NCBI GenBank assembly: GCA_028274465.1
Contig: CM051458.1
Span: 51,449,253-51,513,252, forward strand
Source of the DNA: Plantago ovata
Taxonomy: Eukaryota; Streptophyta; Magnoliopsida; Lamiales; Plantaginaceae
Direction of reading: 5' to 3'
Length of the DNA stretch: 64,000 nucleotides
The notes under the pieces are model-generated. The model saw nothing but the letters and a program-made list of their open reading frames with translations, was not told the origin of the DNA and did not search any database. Below, in pieces: positions 10,039 to 20,350 of this stretch. The first letter of the stretch is position 1. Each line of letters begins with the position of its first letter. A program made the translations under genes and the position numbers.

Positions 10039-12143
10039 ATGCCGCATACACGTTCTGCAGGAACACCGCTTGCTGATTCAATTGCTGAGATCGATATAGT
10101 CTACCACCAAAGAAGGCGACTACTTGAAAGGCGCGCACTAGAGGAAATAGAGGAAATCGATTTCTCTGAATCTCTACTCAGTCTCTTCAAGGAAATCGAC
10201 GGAATGGCAGAAGCTAGACCACTGAAGGCATGGGTTCAACCCACCAAGGATCGTATGAGGGGACCGACGATTGTTCTTTCGTCTGCAACCCGAGATCTGG
10301 AGATCAAGAACCACGCATTCCAACAACTTCCGAGGTTCTATGGCTTATCAAGGGAAGATGTGATGGGGTACTTGCACGATATCGATGATTTCGTCAACCA
10401 ACTCCCACGACCCGGAGCTGACATAACAACGGATGAGTTGAGGATGAAGGTTTTTGCTATGGGACTTGGCGACAGAGCCAAGTCATGGTTGAGTTCTCTA
10501 CCAGCAGGCTTGCTGGACACTTGGGAGAAGGGTTTTTCAGCTTTCATGGAGAAATACTTCCCTCACACCTTGACTACCGCGCTAAAGGCGCAGATCACTG
10601 GATTCAAGCAGGACTATGATGAGACCATCTACACCGTGTTTGAGAGGTTCCAAGATCTCACGAACAAGTGCCCTCACCATGGTTTTGAACTTTCCGACCT
10701 AGTCCAACACTTCTACAATGGACTAACCTTCGAGAACCAACAAGTGGTGGATTTCCAATGCCGAGGCAATATTTGGGAGGAAACCGCAGAAGCCGTCTGG
10801 GCAGTTTTCGAAAGGCTTGCTAAGGGTTCGTAGTTCAAGGACCCAAGAGCAATGGTTAGGAGACGTGGACCTGAAGCTCCACCGACTCAAGAAGCCCCTA
10901 TGTATAGGGGGAAGGGGGATCAATTCGAGTGCTTTACCAACGAATTGAAGCAAGTCCTCAAGAGCGCCATCGGAACAACTGTTTCGAACGAAGTATGCCG
11001 AATATGCAAGAACTATGGGCATGGGGCTCATATGTGTAGATCAGAGCTGGCATACGATGATGGCAACTGGGCTCGAGGAGGCGAAGAAGAAGCCTTTGCT
11101 ACGGAGTTTGGTACTCAAGAAGTTAGCTACGGACAATACGGTAGGAATCCTCGAGGTGGATTTTGGAGAAGGGGATTCCGAAACAATTAAGGATATGCAC
11201 CGACTAACCAAACTTATGGCCCTAACCAAGACCGTAGCCACCGAAGTCGAAGTCGGCTCAACTGATGGAGAACTTGCAAAAGATGGTTGATCACACACAA
11301 AGTTTTCTCAAACGTTATGAAGAAGATTCTGAGAAGACTAGGGCAAGACTCGATAGGTTGGAAGAGAGCACTAGGCTTGCCCATCAAAAGATGCAAGAAT
11401 TGATCGACCGAGGAGCAAGTAGGGAACAAGGCAAACTGCCTAGCAATACTGTGAAGTCGAATGCCATTACATTGGATGGTGATGTACCTGACGAAATCAC
11501 CATCAAGAGGGTTGTTAGGTGCGAGTGTTGCATGAAGGAAGAACTTCTACAGGCTGAGGAAGAAGAGAAGGACCTTGGTTCTGACGTAAGTGATGAGGAG
11601 CAAGAGGATCCCGAACCACTCCCTAAAAGTTTCGATGTTAAGGTAGGGATTGGTGAGCTTGAAGATGTCCGTGCCACACTAGACACGGGATCCTACTCGA
11701 ACATAATTCCTTTGAATGTGTTTGAAAAGAGCAACCTTGGAAAACTATCTGAGCAAAGGGCTATTGTGCAATTGGCGGATGGATCCTTTATGAGACCCGA
11801 GGGCGTTGTGAAAAATGTGTTGGTCAAGATTGGTGAAGCATCTATATACACCAATTTTGTAGTTATGCCGGCGTCTGCACCTGGAACTGGGGATGTCATA
11901 CTCTTAGGGCAAACGTTCTTGACTAAACTACGCTCCGTGATGGACATCTACCAAAGAACTTGCACTATTGAAGTAGATGGCAAGCAACACGTGTTGAAAG
12001 CCATATCTGATCCACCTGATCCGCCTGATATTACTACTCACTACTGTGGTCTTGCAGCCTATATTCTTTCTTATTCACAGGTTCGTGGCATGGAAAGGAG
12101 ATCAATGAAGGGGAAGCCTAGTACCCGCAAAAAGAAGAGATAG
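10039..12143 (+). pseudogene. gag: Gypsy family A Gag-protease, broken
   Basis: Gag would form the particle; the protease would mature it. The retrotransposon gag core runs from about 10260 to 10830 (RDLEIKNHAFQQLPRFYG, LGDRAKSWLSSLPAG, KCPHHGFELSDL). A CCHC knuckle, CRICKNYGHGAHMC, lies near 10998-11040. The protease active site is DTGSYSNIIPLNV near 11680. Breaks relative to the copy at 50959: TAG at 10831-10833, TAA at 11188-11190, and a deletion of roughly 50 bp near 11240 that shifts the frame. After the protease stop there is no reverse transcriptase or integrase. The TAATTT-rich leader before the ATG is short (146 bp from the LTR). Confidence 0.9.
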
Positions 12144-12691
12144 GCGCAGACAGGAGTCGAGTCAAAGACTTTAAACAATGACGCTATCCGGGAGGCAACC
12201 CGGAATTTTTATCGCTTTCTTTACTGCTTTTCTGCATGCATTTCATCCTTGAACTATTTGCTTCTCGTATGCGAATTTGTTCATGTCTGTGTCGTATATG
12301 CTTATGTTTGAGTGAGATTTTTCGAGTGGTTTTTTGAAAAAATTGGTTTCGGGGATTAAGACTGCATTTTCTGACGACGGGAACCGTCTCCCCGCATCGG
12401 GGAGCACGGGGCGAACCGCCCCACGTGGGGGGCGAACCACCCCGTGTGGGGCGAACCGCCCCACGGCCCCAGAGGTTCAAAAACGTGGATTTCTTCCCCT
12501 TTTCCTCATTTTCTTCAAATTTCATCATTCCACCCCAAAACCGAATTTCGCGATTTCAACTTCAAATCTTCATAACTTCTTCATTTCTTGACCAAATTTA
12601 GTGTTCTTTAGCTTAACTCGAACCCTATTACATGATATATCATCCCATTCAAACAGATTTCGCCATTATGCGTTAGATTTTCAGATCTGAG
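12144..12691 (+). mobile_element. Family A spacer with palindrome array and CT-rich leader
   Basis: The segment follows the protease stop. It begins with a conserved block ending in GGCGCTATCCGGGAGGCAAC-like sequence (12170-12200) shared with the second copy. Palindromes lie at 12375-12387, 12389-12405 and 12407-12464, again with symmetrical G/C arms. Next come about 180 bp rich in C and T (12480-12660), like a plant 5' leader. No protein-coding signal is seen. Confidence 0.7.
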
Positions 12692-13232
12692 GTATCATCC
12701 TTAGAACCCTAATTTTCGAATTTGGGGGTTTTCTAATTTGAGCTTCAATTATGCTTATTTGATGCATGGGTATGTTGTTTGTATGATTAGACATGTTATT
12801 TACTATCAATTGCATGCTCAATTTTGCTTGGATTGTTGATTTGGGTATTTGGCTACTAGATGATATATCTTGTTATGCAATATGTCTTCATCTTTGATTT
12901 CTTGCTTATGATTGAGTTTATTGATGTAATGTTGGTGGATTTGATGTTAGAATGCTTAATTGTTGAGTCTGAGGATTTATGATGGTAGAATTTTTCGCTG
13001 CTATGGTATGAATTGAGCCTTGTTATCTAGGATATTGGTTGTCTAGTAAGAGCATAATGTGATGTATTGCATGTAGTAGTTACATTGGTATGTTGCATAG
13101 TGAAGAAGCTAGGCTAGACATTACGGTCTGGGGAGCTCGATTGTTGATTTTATCACTTGATTATTTCGTTCTTACACTAGCATATGCATGAGTCAGTTTT
13201 GTGTCATACGAGGTACTAAATGCTGTTTGTAG
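12692..13232 (+). other. Predicted leader intron before the second ORF
   Basis: The 5' boundary reads CTGAG then GTATCATCC; the 3' boundary is TGCTGTTTGTAG then GAACC. The 541-nt interval is T-rich like plant introns. Equivalent intervals occur in the second family A copy (53722-54259, 538 nt) and in family B (46308-46868, minus strand, 561 nt). Splicing is predicted from sequence only. Confidence 0.55.
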
Positions 13233-13475
13233 GAACCATACCAAGGGAAAGGAGCATTCCCGTATGATTGTTGTGAAGAACCATGTCAAGGAAGGTGACC
13301 TCGATAGATGTGCGTTCGAGCCAAGGGGTTTTGCAACAACGTCGTGGATTATCCAAGAGGAGGAGCTAGAGTACACCTGGAGTAAGGACTCCTATGCCTA
13401 TTCATGCACCACCGAAGGGACAGAAACCATTATTACGTCATCACTCCATCACGAGGACTGCAGAGTTCGAGTGAA
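13233..13475 (+). other. Junction of family A second ORF and Sirevirus fragment
   Basis: The first bases (GAACCAT, then ACCAAGGGAAAGGAG) weakly resemble the start of the second ORF at 54260. After that the sequence is open for about 130 codons in one frame but matches neither the second ORF nor copia RNase H in a way I recognise. Copia homology is clear only from about 13476. The exact breakpoint is therefore uncertain. Confidence 0.4.
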
Positions 13476-13996
13476 CTGGAAGGTACAGTCAATGTTGGAT
13501 TATGGTATCCAAAAGATTCTGGACTTGAATTGGTTGGCTATTCTGATGCTGATCATGGTGGATCAACTCTTGATAGAAAAAGTACCTCTGGAACTTGTCA
13601 GTTTTTGGGTACTAGATTAATATCATGGTTCAGCAAGAAGCAAACGTGTGTCGCCAATTCATCTACTGAATCTGAATACATTGCAGCTGGTTGTTGCACA
13701 GCTCAAATCCTATGGATTCAGCAACAATTAAGAGATTATGGTATTTCTGCAAAGAAAACACCAATCTTTTGTGATAATACAAGTGCTATTGCGATTACGC
13801 AAAATCTAAGTTTCACTCTAGGACCAAGCACATTGATATTAGACATCATTTCATTAGAGATCATGTGGAAAAAGGTGATATTGAGGTTGTGAAAGTAGGT
13901 ACTGAAGATCAGCTTGCTGACATCTTTACCAAGCCCCTACCGGATAATAGGTTCGCAATGCTAAGGTATAACCTTGGATTGATTGAACTACCTTAA
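13476..13996 (+). pseudogene. pol: Sirevirus-like RNase H, C-terminal end of Pol
   Basis: RNase H would remove the RNA template during reverse transcription. Recognisable blocks are GLWYPKDSGLELVGYSDADH (first catalytic Asp), RKSTSGTCQFLG, SSTESEYIAAG (catalytic Glu), FCDNTSAI (Asp), then, in another frame, DQLADIFTKPLP. A frameshift lies at about 13800-13820. Pol ends with a TAA at 13994-13996. All upstream Pol domains, the gag and the 5' LTR are missing from this copy. The same family on the opposite strand at 1-4631 holds the complementary 5' part, but the two are not halves of one element as arranged. Confidence 0.88.
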
Positions 13997-14017
13997 TAAA
14001 GGATACACTTGGCAGAA

Positions 14018-14386
14018 TGCTGAAACAAGGTATTCAGCAAGCCAAAGTATTCCTGTCCAAAAGACCAAGTCACTGATTTCTTCTAAGAAATGATAAGTCA
14101 CAACATGATTGCTGAAACAGGCATTCAGCAAGTAATTCCTTCAAAACAGGTATTTGTTAGGAAACTTGATCACTTGCTGAGACAGGAACTCAGTAAGTGA
14201 AAGAACTTAAGGATTGCTGAGACGGGTACTTAGACAATCAAAAGATACTGAAACAGGTATTCAAGTATCAAAGGAATTTTCTGAAACGGGAATTCAGAAA
14301 AAGAGCAAAATCTCATCTCTCAGATTTTACCAAAGGACGTCTCAAAGTGCAAAAAGAATTTACTGATACGGGAAATTAGAAATATC
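14018..14386 (+). repeat. Tandem array of eight hairpins with constant loop
   Basis: Between the pol stop and the envelope-position ORF lie about eight short hairpins. Perfect or near-perfect examples: stem TTGCTGAA, loop ACAGGCA at 14109-14131; stem CACTTGCTGAG (one G-U pair), loop ACAGGAA at 14171-14199; stem TTTTCTGAA, loop ACGGGAA at 14277-14301. Others are at 14018-14039, 14142-14156, 14212-14239, 14244-14269 and about 14358-14382. Loops follow ACRGGNA; stems differ between units but remain complementary. Confidence 0.85.
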
Positions 14387-14418
14387 TTTTAAACTTAGAA
14401 AATATGAGATATCTAAGT

Positions 14419-14427
14419 AAGGGGGAA
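14419..14427 (+). promoter_or_regulatory. Polypurine tract-like sequence after pol
   Basis: AAGGGGGAA lies directly after the hairpin array. Sireviruses are known for several polypurine tracts downstream of pol, so this may be an extra tract. The one beside the LTR is at 20337-20348. Confidence 0.5.
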
Positions 14428-14733
14428 CTTTCAGCAAGTATCTGGATTGTTAATTCAAACTCGCTGAAAAGATTCTTGTCTATTTCAGCAAGCAATCTAT
14501 CCCTTATTACTCGGTAAAATCAATTTGTGACGTTAAGCTGGCACAGATAAACTCGCAATAAATCATGACATGAAATTCAATCGTGGCCATTGATTAAAAG
14601 GAGTTATTAATCTAACGGCTAACAAAACAAAGAGAGAGAGTGCTCTGACGGTTTTAGTTAGTGGGCCACTACGCATTCAATGCAAAGGCTCCACTATCTC
14701 CAGTGTTTCTCTGTTTTACCCTTGCTGAGAGCT

Positions 14734-14776
14734 CCAATCGATTGAGTTTCTCACACACCAGAGACACTATATAAAG
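14734..14776 (+). promoter_or_regulatory. Promoter-like CCAAT and TATA before envelope-position ORF
   Basis: CCAAT is at 14734-14738 and CTATATAAAG at 14767-14776. A CT-rich stretch and the ORF start at 14909 follow, which leaves a leader of about 100 nt. A TAG preceded by a pyrimidine run at about 14820-14838 could instead be a splice acceptor. Prediction only. Confidence 0.4.
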
Positions 14777-14908
14777 AAGGAGTTAGAGAAATGACAAAAT
14801 TCTTTAACTCACATTTTCTTTCTCTGCAATTTCTAGCCTGAAACTACTGTACCTCCGGTCAAAAAGCAAACTATCTCTTTTCGTACAATTTCTTGCTCTA
14901 TATAAGAA

Positions 14909-15970
14909 ATGGCTCCCAAGAGACAGTCATCTAAGTCCTCAAAATCGTCAAAGGTTGACAGTGCTGAAAAACACATTGCTCCGGTGACTTCTCTGACCCA
15001 AGACACAGCGAAAGTTGTGTTGAAAAACGACCAAATTACTGTAAAACCTATGCCTCCGTCATATCTTGACACTGCAAAGTGTGAGATGTTGATGCAATGG
15101 GGAGGGTTTGCAAAATAAAAGTACATAAGGTACTTTTATGAACAAGAACTTGATGACCAAAATGAAGAGGCGCTTGAGTTCATCAAGCAGCAAGGCCTCA
15201 TGAACTTTATCTCTGCTCGCACTAAGCAATTGAGCATGATTGATACTATGGAGTTCTACAATAATGCAGAAATCCAGTCCCTTACTAATAGTAAAGGAGT
15301 CACTGAAAAAGTGATCTTTACTACAGTTCAGAACACGCAAATCATCCTGAAATGGACCGATTTAGCGGAGATTTTTCAGATTCCAACCACTGGAACTGAA
15401 GATGACGTTAAGAGAAAGCATCTCTGCCATTCACTTGGTCTAGTAGCTCTGCTACTGATTAAAGTTCTTGACTCCCAAGTTGGAGGAATTGACCAAGTAG
15501 GCCTGAGAAGATGGCCATTGCTGATGCATATCTATGAAAATAAATCGGAACTTAACTGGGCTAAGTACATTTTCAACAGGCTTGTTGATTGTGTTACTAA
15601 GTTTAAAGTAAAGGTAGAAGACAACAAGGTCTCACCTTCCTTTCCAGTTATGTATGGAATCAAGATATGCTATATCCTTGAACATTTCAGGATTCAGCTA
15701 AGAAACCCATTGCCAATCAAGAAATCTGTGTGCAATGTGGGAAGATCTTTCTACAAGCAGAATGTACCTAAGATTGCTGGAAAGAAAACCAAGAAGACAA
15801 CAACTGCAAATGTTGTCAGCACAAGCCAGCAAGAAAGGTATACAACAGCTGCAGATGTTACCACCCAGCAACTTAGAGATGAAACTGCTGTGGATGGTCA
15901 TAACACAGATGATGCTGTAGAAAATCAACAAGGTAGTCTACAACACCTGTTGCTGAAAAGGCAACAATAG
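14909..15970 (+). pseudogene. Sirevirus envelope-position ORF, N-terminal part
   Basis: Sireviruses carry an extra ORF, called envelope-like, between pol and the 3' LTR; its function is not established. The start ATG has a good plant context (AAGAAATGGCTCCC). The first 69 codons are Ser/Lys-rich. A TAA at 15116-15118 interrupts, but the same frame stays open to 15970. The middle (YFYEQELDDQNEEALEF to YILEHFRIQ, about 15135-15690) is a helical module in which WAKYIFNRLVDCV and SFPVMYGIKICYIL resemble the pattern in the gypsy second ORF. Near 15932 the frame shifts by one. I see no signal peptide or membrane segment in this part. Confidence 0.7.
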
Positions 15971-16872
15971 ATGACTCTGGGAAACTGGAGAAATCTAAAA
16001 AGAAAAAGAGGAAAGCTGATGATGACACTCAGACTGCAGCGTCATCAGCAAATCCCGTACCTAAGAGGAAACGGACAAGCAACAAAAGAAAGAAGACACT
16101 GGCTTCTCCGTCAGTCCCTAATGTCCAAGACTCCTCAGTCAATTCCCAGACAAATGCTGAAACGCATTTGCCAGTAGATGTTGCTGAAGTAATTACTGAA
16201 GCATATGTCAACAATGTTGAAGTGTTTGCGGAAGCCTTCAACAATCAACTTAATGTTGATAACTCTACTGAGAATAGACCACAAGGCAGTGGAAATGAAA
16301 TTCCTGCCCAAGTCCCAGATATCTACATTGTAGAAAATCTAGATGATCAAACCATGGAACCAGTAAGCGACATTGCTGCTGATCTGCAAAGAGCGGCACT
16401 TGCTGATGCTGCTGAACAGATGGTTGCTGAACAAGCAACTCATCAAGTTGCTAAAACCCAGCTTGCTGATGGACCAGTTGCTGAGATAGCAATGGTTCCT
16501 GTTCCTGAAGTTGCTAAAACTCAAGAAGCATTATTCAAAGACGCATCTCTTGATGCTGAGAATACTGGCCCAAGTTCACCCAAGACTTCAATTGACAAAG
16601 TCCAGCTTGTACTGGAAGATTTAAGCAAACAAATGGAGTTGGAGATTGAAGAATCATCCAACAAGTCAATTGATCTCTTCATGACAAGCAGTGAGCTTAA
16701 AGGTCAAGATGCTTCTGCTCAACTTGTCAATTCAGAGACAAGGGAGATTGCTGAAACCGCACAGCTTTCTCAGTTAGAGCAAAATCAGAAGTCTGCTAAA
16801 GAAACAGTCCAAGAAGCTGAAGAAACTGTTAATGCTGAAAGGACTGAGCCACAACCTGTCCTTCCTCAGCAG

Positions 16873-17241
16873 GTAGTTAATTCAACCATCAGTAAAACTT
16901 CAAATTCTGAAAATTGTTCTTTTGCTAAAATTATTCTTTCTCTACAGACTTCTCAAGATGCAAGTCAGATGGTTGCTGAAGCCTCTGCACCAGAACCAAC
17001 ACTCCCTGCTCAGCAGGTAGTTAATAATTTTGGTATAAAAACTAAGTTTGACAGCTTAGTACTTGTGTCTAATTTTAATTTATTTCAGGATGAACAAATG
17101 GACGATGCTACTCAAGCTCCTCATGGAATGGAAATTGTACTACATGAGCTTGCTGACTCTCAGCAGGTAAATCATGTTTCAGATTTAAACTCTAAAACAA
17201 TTCTCCAAACCAATCCTGATCTAAATAAAATTCTTTTTCAG
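16873..17241 (+). other. Three in-frame intron-like segments in tandem modules
   Basis: Segments 16873-16947 (75 nt), 17017-17088 (72 nt) and 17167-17241 (75 nt) each start with GTA directly after CAGCAG and end in a T-rich stretch plus CAG. All begin between codons, are multiples of three and contain no stop. The sequences between them (69 and 78 nt) are richer in G and C. A fourth donor-like site, CAGCAAGTAAGT, is at about 17284-17295. Confidence 0.6.
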
Positions 17242-18159
17242 GCTCAAAAGGAGACCACTGAAGTGGTACTCATCACTGAAGATCAGCAAGTAAGTTCTGA
17301 AGAACTTTACTTGAGCTTCAAGAGGACAACTTTGTCAAGAGTTGCTAAGTCCGTCAGCAACTGGCAAAGATATAGGAGAATCGACTTCTCAGATCTTCAC
17401 CTTCATCTCTCAAATGAGAAAAAGAGATCTTCACTGCTGAAGCTCGAAACATTTGTCCACTCCATCCTTCCTGAAGAAATGACATATTCTCAGCAAATGA
17501 GTTCAAATCTGATTGCTCAAATCAGAGAGAATATGAAGGCCAAATTTAAGAGTGCCTCTCCAGATGAACAAGCTGTGATGCTCAAAGGTCTTTTTGTTCC
17601 TGTGGTGGCTGATCCCCACAAATTAACTGAGGAAGAGGAAGTGACAAGTGTTGCTTTATACAAGCATGTTGAGCTAGTCATTCTGACAGATGATGAAGAA
17701 GAAGAAGAAGATGAGAACATTCCCACTGATCCCAGTGACGATGAAGGGAAAGATTCTAAGGACAAGAAGGATGACGATGATGACAATCAAGGTCCAAGTC
17801 CTGGTGCTGGTGAATTAAAGTTAACAGCTGCTGAAACTAATCCCTCTGACAATCAGCAAGCTGAACAACAACAATCTCAGCAAGAATCTCAACCTCCTCC
17901 TGCTGATGCTGAAAATCAAGCACCTGTACAAAGTGCTGATACTGAAGAAGAATACGCCAGAAAAAGGGCTGCCTTGAAAAATGGCAAGAGTCCAGTTTCT
18001 GATGCCAAGGTTACTGAAGAAAACCTTGAAGATGAGGATGAAGAAGATGAAGATTACCAACGAGCTCTACAAAATAGTCTCGTGATCCATGCAAGGCATA
18101 CGCAGGATCTGGAAATTGGTGAATCTTCAAGACCAAAATCGAAGGAAGTTCCATCCCTT

Positions 18160-18345
18160 CCACTTACTACTGGCGCAACTCCAGTTATTGAGTCTCAAAC
18201 GTTGCCTTCAGCAACTACTCAATTAAAACTAACTACTGGCGAAACTCCAGTAATTGAGCCCCAAACTCAATTGAAACAACTATCTACTGGTGAAACTCCA
18301 GTCGTTGAGTCTGAAGTGTTGCCATCAGCAACCACTCAACAAAAG
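18160..18345 (+). repeat. Coding tandem repeat in envelope-position ORF
   Basis: Three diverged copies of a unit containing T-T-G-E-T-P-V-I-E plus a Thr/Gln-rich tail are visible in the translation, each about 55-65 nt. The last lies next to the frameshift at about 18347. Confidence 0.8.
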
Positions 18346-18410
18346 GAAGTGAAGCTACTGACAAAGGCTCCAAAGTCGCTCAACTTGATGAATCTGAGGA
18401 TGATGACGAC

Positions 18411-20090
18411 TTGTCAGAAAATGATGATGATCAATCCAAAAGAGACCCAAAAGTCGTTCAGATTCCTCCTCCTGATTACATCAATGATTTAGACGATGGA
18501 CGAAGAGCCGAATTGCTGACACGTGATGATCAGTTTGCTTCTGAAATTAAGGTTCATTCCTTAACACCGCATTTAGTGCCGTTCCCAAGAGTTGAGGAGT
18601 TTACTCCCAGAATTCTAGCACTAAAGCAAGTCCATGATGCCTGCAAAGCTGAAGATGAGGCATTGCTTGCTGAGAGCCCACTTGACATTGGAAAGATACT
18701 GGCTACAGTGCTGAGACGCACTACAACTTTGACAATAGCTCAGAGAGACATAAGTCTTTATCACAAGAGTTATGAAGAAGATGTAAGTCAGGCGCTTAAG
18801 CTTGCAAAGACTGCTCTTGTCAAAGCTCAGAATATTATGGATGAGAAGGCCGCAACAGAGAAAAGACATGAAGAGAACATGATGAATATTCAAAAAGAGT
18901 TAGCAACAATGAACTCTGACCAACAAGAAATCATCATGAAGTATAACAGTCTCAACACTCTTGCTGAAAATTGCAATGAGTTTTATTCTCTGCACATCAC
19001 TCCGATGTTGCAATCCATGTCTAAGGGGGAAAAGAAGAACACTAGAAAGAGAAATCAAACCCCTCCTACTCCTGCTGCTAATGTGCCACTTCAACTAGAA
19101 CCTCTTGCTGAAAGAGAGCAAAGTTCTAAAAGACAAGCAGAAACTGAGTTAAATTCAGCAAGTACCAAAGAGAGAAAAACCGCTGCTGAAACTCAAGATT
19201 TCTGTCACAATGAAAGTCATCACAATCTGAATGAAGATGATGAAGAAGATGACGACAATCAAACAATAGCTCAAGCCATAAGAGCTAGACCCTTAACAGC
19301 CATAACTCCGTCTGGCCACTCAAGGCATTTTTCGTCTGACTCTTCAGCAAGAGATCAAGACAATGCTAAAACAAGAAGAAGAAGGCAAAGACAGGAAGAG
19401 AAAAGGCTGGCCAGCATTGCTATTGGCTCCGGCATTGAATATACAAAGACCAGTAATGATGAAACCACTCAGAATGTGATCAGAAACATTCACGGTTGCT
19501 GGATCCTAAAGCTGGAAGACTTGCTGGTAAATGAGTTCTTTCCTACAGCCATTTTGAATCAGATGTTCAAATGGATTGAACTCAAGGTCCAAAGAAAGCA
19601 AAGGTAAGAATCCCTCCCAAGAAATATTGCTGGGAGATGGTTGAATCTTGAGGTCCATATAAGAAGAGTTGCCATTGGTAAGACATATAGACAAGAACCA
19701 GATTTGATAAAACCACCTGGCATCGCTTACTATGCTGACCCGGTAACAAAGAAACCTAAGAAGAAACTCGGATTGATTCCTTATGAGTACTTCTATCTCA
19801 CTGCTAAGGATCAAGAAGAAGATCTTCTCTGGTTAAGAAAGATTCATCCGAGAAACATTTCAGATACACAGCTTCTCCATGCCAGCAATTGGGGCATGCA
19901 TTTGTGGGTAATTAACTACATGGAAATGAATGCTGAAAAGCATCATCATACTGCCTGCAAAAATGCAAGAATTCTTCAACTACAAGTCCGTAGGCTTCTG
20001 GAAAACTACGAGAAGGATTGTGTTGAATTCACTACTCTTGCTGAGAAGAGTGTAAGAGAGATTTTGAGAAGATCCTCTGAAAGAGTTTAA
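18411..20090 (+). pseudogene. Sirevirus envelope-position ORF, C-terminal part
   Basis: After a one-base frameshift near 18347 the reading frame continues (acidic DESEDDDDLSENDDD, then IPPPDYINDLDDGRR). A helical, probably coiled-coil stretch lies at about 18610-19010 (SQALKLAKTALVKAQNIMDE and following). Basic stretches occur at 19030-19060 and 19370-19420. The frame stops at 19605-19607, next to CAAAG-GTAAGAAT, which looks like a splice donor, and resumes in the same frame at about 19630. The end (DPVTKKPKKKLGLIPYEYF to SVREILRRSSERV) stops at 20088-20090. The whole ORF would exceed 1600 codons, very long for this class. Confidence 0.65.
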
Positions 20091-20336
20091 GTCCCTGCAA
20101 TAGTTCTTGTTAAAAGTTTTTGATTGTTGATTCCTTGTTATCTATGCTTTCTTGTAATCTTCTGAATGATAACTTTCAGCAATGAATCCTTTTTTACTCT
20201 TATTGGTTTTGATTATGCAACTTACTTATGCTTACTGTTTATTAATTCAAGTATGCTTGCATTAATCATCTGATTTATTCAACATCAGAAACCTCTAAAA
20301 GGGTAACAATTAATTTAGCCATGGATTGCTAACATC

Positions 20337-20348
20337 AAAAAGGGGAAA
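20337..20348 (+). promoter_or_regulatory. Polypurine tract of Sirevirus 3' LTR
   Basis: AAAAAGGGGAAA lies two bases before the LTR. It would prime plus-strand DNA synthesis. Confidence 0.8.
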
Positions 20349-20350
20349 TT

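Larger units (their letters stand above)
15971..18492 (+). pseudogene. Sirevirus envelope-position ORF, central acidic part
   Basis: The true frame resumes at about 15935 and stays open past 16168 to 18492, although the final codons after about 18347 are out of frame. It opens with three basic clusters (KSKKKKRK, PKRKRTS, NKRKK at 15985-16095), like a nuclear localisation signal. Low-complexity sequence rich in Ala, Glu, Gln and Val follows, with many VAE and AQQ motifs. Three in-frame intron-like segments lie at 16873-17241. A helical block (LSRVAKSVSNWQRYRRIDF) is at about 17330 and poly-acidic runs at 17690-17790 and 18025-18060. No hydrophobic segment suits a membrane anchor. Confidence 0.65.

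Noticed and set aside
13201..13620. A 139-codon ORF at the gypsy/Sirevirus junction
   Set aside because: It spans two different elements and reads RNase H in the wrong frame at its end; treated as a chance frame over a breakpoint.
14018..14386. CRISPR-like reading of the regularly spaced repeats
   Set aside because: The repeats are hairpins with changing stems and no spacers of constant length. The sequence is from a plant and no cas-like gene is present.
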